NCBI GenBank assembly: GCA_018302335.1 | Contig: JAGVZT010000002.1 | Coordinates: 1 to 60,398, forward strand | Length of the DNA stretch: 60,398 bases | Direction: 5' to 3' | Source of the DNA: Candidatus Woesearchaeota archaeon | Lineage (GTDB): Archaea; Nanobdellota; Nanobdellia; Woesearchaeales; JAGVZT01 | Part shown: positions 57,142-60,398 of the stretch, piece by piece | Layout: each line of letters starts with the position of its first letter | Numbering within the stretch: the first letter of the stretch is position 1 | The notes under the pieces: generated by a model | The model's input: the letters and a program-made list of their open reading frames with translations, nothing else | The model's database searches: none | Told to the model about the DNA's origin: nothing | Position numbers and translations under genes: made by a program

Positions 57142-57846
57142 ATGGACGTCCTTGAGGCCATCAAGTCGCGCAGGTCCATCCGCAAGTACCTCGAAGTGCC
57201 GGTGGAATGGGAGAAGGTCGGCGTGGTGCTCGAGGCCGGACGGCTGGCTCCCTCCGCAGGCAATTGCCAGGAATGGAATTTCATCGTGGTCACTGACCAG
57301 GCGCTCCGGGAGCAGATTGCGGAGATGAGCGCAGAGGGCCTCTGGATGGCGACGGCCCCCGTGCATATCGTGATAACTGCGAACATCGAGAGCATCAGCA
57401 GGCTGTACGGCATCCGGGGCGAGCGTCTGTACGCGGTGCAGGACTGCGCCATCGCGGCGAGCCAGATGATGCTCGCAGCGCATGACCAGGGCCTCGGCTG
57501 CTGCTGGGTGGGAGCGTTCGACGAGCACGCCCTCGCGCGGCTGCTGAGCATCCCCGACAGCATCAGGCCGCAGGTCATCCTCACTCTCGGCTATCCGGAC
57601 GAGCGGCCGGAGATGCCCAAGCGCAAGATTCTCGAGAATCTCCTGTTCCTCAACGGCTACGGGAACCGCATCAAGGACATCGGCTTCGTGCTGATGGACT
57701 ACAACCTCGCCGGAAAGGCTGCAGAGCTGGGGAAGGCTGCGGCGGAGAGGCTCGCGCGGAAGATGAAGGAGAAGCGCGAGGCGTCCCTCAGCGAGAGGCT
57801 CCGCTCCCAGAAGGAGCAGCTCCGGAAGAAGCTCCTGAAGAAATAA
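57142..57846 (+). CDS. Nitroreductase-family FMN oxidoreductase
   Basis: 234 residues. The N-terminal SRRSIRKY and LEAGRLAPSAGNCQEWNFIV bind FMN, and AASQMMLAAHDQGLGCCWVG and VILTLGYPDERPEMPKRK are typical of the family. Substrate unknown. The last ~45 residues form a Lys/Glu-rich helix (ERLARKMKEKREASLSERLR) beyond the usual end; part of it is antisense to nadM (59-base convergent overlap). ATG 57142 lies about 26 nt after TATA-like GTATTTATGG. Confidence 0.88.
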   Translation: MDVLEAIKSRRSIRKYLEVPVEWEKVGVVLEAGRLAPSAGNCQEWNFIVVTDQALREQIAEMSAEGLWMATAPVHIVITANIESISRLYGIRGERLYAVQDCAIAASQMMLAAHDQGLGCCWVGAFDEHALARLLSIPDSIRPQVILTLGYPDERPEMPKRKILENLLFLNGYGNRIKDIGFVLMDYNLAGKAAELGKAAAERLARKMKEKREASLSERLRSQKEQLRKKLLKK

Positions 57847-58303
57847 GGGCGGCGACCGGAGCCGGCACCAGTCTCTTCCAGCGTGAGTCTCCTGCGGCGA
57901 TGAGCTGCCGGATTCTTGAGCCGCTCACTCCACGCAGCTTGGGATGGAACACCACAACGCAACCTGAACGCTCGAACAGCTCTCTCGTCAGGGGATTCGC
58001 GGTGTACACCGCGTCGAACTCGCCGACGATGGAGCGGACGTGCGACACCCACCGCGCGTTGTCGTGAATGTCCTCGACGGGATGGATGCTGTAGTTTCTC
58101 CGCTCTCCCGGGCCATCGAGAGCAGCGCGAATCATCGCGATGCGCTCCTCGAGCCTGAACGGATTCTCCGGAGTGCGCGAATACTGCGCGCTCCCCACCG
58201 CGATCTTCACCGACCCTTGTTCCCGGATGACGCGCAGCGCCACCTCCAGATGGCCGAGGTGAAACGGCTGGAACCTGCCGATGATGAGCCCCGCTCCTGC
58301 CAT
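57788..58303 (-). CDS. nadM: Nicotinamide-nucleotide adenylyltransferase, archaeal type
   Basis: 171-residue nucleotidyltransferase of the NadM family: GRFQPFHLGHLEVALRVI (HxGH), IAVGSAQYSRTPENPFRLEE, VYTANPLTRELF and the ISxTxxR-like VSGSRIRQLIAAG. It joins NMN and ATP into NAD+. The GSAQ...NPF block separates it from phosphopantetheine adenylyltransferase. ATG 58303 is 24 nt from the shared TATA region. A Ser/Gly/Ala-rich tail replaces the usual C-terminus. Confidence 0.9.
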   Translation of the reverse strand: MAGAGLIIGRFQPFHLGHLEVALRVIREQGSVKIAVGSAQYSRTPENPFRLEERIAMIRAALDGPGERRNYSIHPVEDIHDNARWVSHVRSIVGEFDAVYTANPLTRELFERSGCVVVFHPKLRGVSGSRIRQLIAAGDSRWKRLVPAPVAALISSGASSGAAPSGSGASR

Positions 58304-58322
58304 GACCACATACCGATGGGAT

Positions 58323-58332
58323 TATATTTAAG
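58323..58332. promoter_or_regulatory. Shared TATA region for nadM and Nudix genes
   Basis: TATATTTAAG rightward, CTTAAATATA leftward; the centre (about 58327) is 24 nt from both ATG 58303 and ATG 58351, in a 47-bp interval. Confidence 0.6.
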
Positions 58333-58350
58333 CTCTGCTCTCGGGCAGGG

Positions 58351-58782
58351 ATGCGCGAGATTGCCACCGCCTTCCTCACGACCGGGGGAAAGATACTCAT
58401 CCTGCGGAGGAGCAAGACGGAGAGCTTCTCCGGCAAGTGGGGAGCGGTCTCCGGGGGCATCGAGGAAGGGGAGCACGACCCGCTCGATACGGCGCTGCGC
58501 GAGGTCCGCGAGGAGACCGGACTTCTGCCTGCTGACCTCCGGCTGCTGGTGCGCGGCGACCCCTATGTGCTGCACGACAGCCAGGACAGGGTGAGCTTCA
58601 TCGCCTATCCCTTCCTCTTCGAGGTGACCGCGGATGCGAAAGAGCGCATCACCCTCAACGGGGAGCACGACGGGATGGCCTGGATTCGGCCCGAGGAGCT
58701 GGACCGCTATGACACCGTGATGGATCTCTACAAGGCGGTGGAGAAGGTCTTCTCTGCTGACGTTGTCAGGCCGGGGCGATGA
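58351..58782 (+). CDS. Nudix hydrolase
   Basis: 143 residues with a Nudix box: GGIEEGEHDPLDTALREVRE then ETGL. The spacing between the first Glu and REV is one residue longer than the classical G-x5-E-x7-REUxEExGU. It hydrolyses a nucleoside diphosphate linked to X; the divergent nadM neighbour makes an NAD-related substrate plausible but unproven. Its stop overlaps the next ATG by four bases. Confidence 0.85.
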   Translation: MREIATAFLTTGGKILILRRSKTESFSGKWGAVSGGIEEGEHDPLDTALREVREETGLLPADLRLLVRGDPYVLHDSQDRVSFIAYPFLFEVTADAKERITLNGEHDGMAWIRPEELDRYDTVMDLYKAVEKVFSADVVRPGR

Positions 58783-59411
58783 GGCCTCAAGACGCCGCGG
58801 TACGCGCGGCCGCGCTGCTGCTGGGCATCGCACTGCTCCTCTCCCTTGCCATCCAGCTCGCGCTCGACCGGGAATGGTACCATGCTCATCTGGAGAAGCA
58901 CGGCAGCCACTCGCGCTTCGCGAGCAGGGAGGAGGCGGACGCCGCGGCCGACGCGGTGCTCGACTACCTCGCTGGCGAGAGAGAATCGCTCCCTCCGCCC
59001 TTCACTCCTGAGGAGCAGAGCCATCTCTGGGATGTGCGGCTGCTGCTGGCCCGCGCGAGCCTCGCCCGAGGCGTCCTCGCCGTCATCGCGCTGCTCATCC
59101 TCTCGGCCGCAATGTTCAGCGGCTCGCCAGCGAGTACCCTTTTTTCTGCGCTCACCTGGACGGGAATCGCCTCGCTGGCGCTCTGCGGGGCACTCGCTCT
59201 GGGAGGACTTACGTTCAGCACTTTTTTCACCCTGTTCCACCTGGTCTTCTTCCCGCAGGGCAACTGGCAGTTCTCTCCGGAGAGCGTGCTCATCCGGCTC
59301 TTCCCACAGGGATTCTTCTTCGATGTCTTCCTCGCGCTGTTGGCGCGCATGGCTCTCCTCGGGGCGCTGATGCTCTCCCCCCAGCTCCTCCAAAGATTTA
59401 AGAAGTCCTGA
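58779..59411 (+). CDS. DUF1461 integral membrane protein
   Basis: 210 residues with about five hydrophobic helices and the DUF1461 hallmark FTLFHLVFFPQGNWQF followed by LIRLFPQGFFFDVFL. An extracytoplasmic segment after the first helix is rich in charge (about 30-85). Function unknown. Coupled to the Nudix gene by an ATGA overlap; the TATA box for the following pilin-like gene lies inside its last codons. Confidence 0.8.
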   Translation: MRPQDAAVRAAALLLGIALLLSLAIQLALDREWYHAHLEKHGSHSRFASREEADAAADAVLDYLAGERESLPPPFTPEEQSHLWDVRLLLARASLARGVLAVIALLILSAAMFSGSPASTLFSALTWTGIASLALCGALALGGLTFSTFFTLFHLVFFPQGNWQFSPESVLIRLFPQGFFFDVFLALLARMALLGALMLSPQLLQRFKKS

Positions 59412-59426
59412 CTGCCAGGGGAAGGG

Positions 59427-60272
59427 GTGGCCCGCGGACAGGTCAGCTCCCAGGTGGCGACGGTCATCCTGGCAGTCCTCCTCATCGCGGGGATTTCCAT
59501 TGTCGGGATGAAGTGGCTGGGTGCACTCTCTGCCCGAGGGAAGACCCAGGCGCTGCTCGGCTTCCAGAAGCAGCTGACCGAGGACGCCGCTGCAGCCGCG
59601 GCGAAGCACGACCGGTTCTCCCGGGAACAGTACCCGCTGCCCGGGGTGGTGGAACGGGTGTGTCTCGTCGACAATGAGCGACGCCAGGAAATCCAGGACA
59701 GCATCGCGGCGCTCAACGAGCCCCTGCTGCTCGACGCAGTCCGCACTTCCGCCGATGACAGCGTCTTCCTCTTCTCGGACGAACTGGAGCGCGCATTCCC
59801 GCTTCCGAAGCTGAGCATCCCCGCGTATCCGCATTTCGCGTGCGTCAGGAGCGAGGGAGCGGTGGAGCTTGGCCTCCGCGGCTCCCAGGGGAAGGCACTC
59901 CTTGTCACGGACCTCATCGCCTCGGTGAAGCTCGCAGGGGTCGCTGCGACGCTCCACAGCAGCGATGGCCTCATGCGGCTGGAGGTCGCAGCAGGCTCGT
60001 TCCTTCCCCCGGCTGGCGAGGACACGCTCAGCGTCTCCATTCTTCCTGGAAGCGGGGGGCAGGCGAGCGATTCCTATCGGCTCAGCCCTGCAGGGGCACG
60101 CTTCAGTCCACCGGCGATGCTGGTCATTGCCTATCCCCCGCAGTTGGTGGGAGACTGCCCTGCCTCGCTGACCTTCACGTACACGTATGATGACGGCTCC
60201 TCCCAGGACTTCGCGTCGGTCCAGGTGGACTGCGTGAGCCACGAAGCGGCATTCCTCATCGATGCCATCTAG
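59427..60272 (+). CDS. Pilin-like secreted protein
   Basis: 281 residues from GTG 59427. The N-terminus MARGQVSSQVATVILAVLLI (first residue encoded by GTG) is a class III/type IV pilin-like leader: a short basic head with R-G-Q-V, then one hydrophobic helix. The rest is a predicted extracytoplasmic beta-rich domain with four Cys. TATA-like GATTTAAG (about 59394-59401) lies about 28 nt upstream within the preceding gene. Related N-termini occur at 3657 (minus) and 40978. Confidence 0.6.
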   Translation: MARGQVSSQVATVILAVLLIAGISIVGMKWLGALSARGKTQALLGFQKQLTEDAAAAAAKHDRFSREQYPLPGVVERVCLVDNERRQEIQDSIAALNEPLLLDAVRTSADDSVFLFSDELERAFPLPKLSIPAYPHFACVRSEGAVELGLRGSQGKALLVTDLIASVKLAGVAATLHSSDGLMRLEVAAGSFLPPAGEDTLSVSILPGSGGQASDSYRLSPAGARFSPPAMLVIAYPPQLVGDCPASLTFTYTYDDGSSQDFASVQVDCVSHEAAFLIDAI

Positions 60273-60297
60273 CTGAGCCCAGAAAAAGGAGTTGAGA

Positions 60298-60372
60298 CCG
60301 GCCGCATGGCTGACAATTTCCGCAATACCGGGAGGGAGACAGTCCGGAACCCGTACGGCACCAGGGTCCGGA
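60298..60372 (+). repeat. Dispersed CGGCCG-ended repeat, copy 16
   Basis: ACCGGCCGCATGGCTGACAA, TTTCCGCAATACCGGGAGGG, AGACAGTCCGGAACCCGTAC, GGCACCAGGGTCCGG. The right terminal inverted repeat is degraded. It follows the pilin-like gene near the window end. Confidence 0.75.
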
Positions 60373-60398
60373 AGATGTTCTGCAGAACGCGCTGACGG

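Noticed and set aside
57788-58303. Phosphopantetheine adenylyltransferase (CoaD)
   Set aside because: GRFQPFHLGH with the GSAQ...NPF block and overall length match NadM better.
1-60398. CRISPR array or cas genes
   Set aside because: The repeats found are dispersed singly over kilobases, vary in sequence and have no regular spacers; no Cas motif was seen.

Overview
This is an archaeal chromosome segment that is GC-rich and very compact. The firmest markers are a gene run for RNA polymerase Rpo7/RpoE1, Spt4/RpoE2, S24e and S27ae, a prefoldin-alpha/FtsY pair, Kae1, archaeal-type TyrS and NadM, a GfcR-like regulator, and TATA boxes about 25 nt before most start codons. Bacterial-type phosphoglycerate kinase and type I GAPDH, many short or orphan genes and leaderless GTG starts suggest a DPANN-like lineage (Diapherotrites/Micrarchaeota-like). 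That placement is inference. No rRNA and no CRISPR array were seen.

Layout. 1-3200 is an accessory island: an intact TumE/HTH toxin-antitoxin pair, an AbiE-type pair facing the other way with a palindrome at its promoter, and a gene graveyard holding relics of a second TumE/HTH pair and a DUF5678 gene. 3.2-8 kb has a pilin-like gene, a putative metalloprotease, a lipoprotein, a PrpD-family protein and a cation/proton antiporter. 8-12 kb is a 2-oxoacid dehydrogenase operon (E1 alpha, E1 beta, E2; no E3) followed by a 3-hydroxyacyl-CoA dehydrogenase. 12-15.7 kb encodes envelope proteins: a secreted lipase, a C-terminally anchored partner, and a membrane protein ending in what looks like a CuA cupredoxin fold without its His and Met ligands. 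15.8-24 kb has an Lhr-type helicase, an aminotransferase, a flavin reductase, a double KaiC protein and a TraB-like protein. 23.8-30.5 kb has prefoldin, FtsY, GfcR, a repeat protein, a methyltransferase and Kae1.

30-37.8 kb holds two tRNA-Pro genes, small membrane proteins, a glycosidase, a large GHKL-ATPase/zinc-protease fusion and an AniA-like copper nitrite reductase. 37.8-47.3 kb has TyrS, an Ntn hydrolase, a Cys-rich lytic-transglycosylase-like protein, an SDR, a nucleotidase and ArgS. 47.4-49.8 kb is the information-processing operon, led by a protein with two Fis-type helix-turn-helices. 49.7-60.3 kb has PGK, a hydrolase, a cyclophilin lipoprotein, GAPDH, DUF192, MazG, a probable structured RNA, a nitroreductase, NadM, Nudix, DUF1461 and another pilin-like gene.

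Two window-wide patterns stand out. First, about fifteen copies of an undescribed 60-75 bp intergenic repeat with complementary CGGCCG-rich ends and a central GGCATnCCGG core occur in both orientations, independent of gene direction. Second, promoters are extremely economical: nearly all genes appear leaderless, and four divergent pairs seem to share one near-symmetrical TATA box. Several orphan genes carry a short inverted repeat at the promoter.
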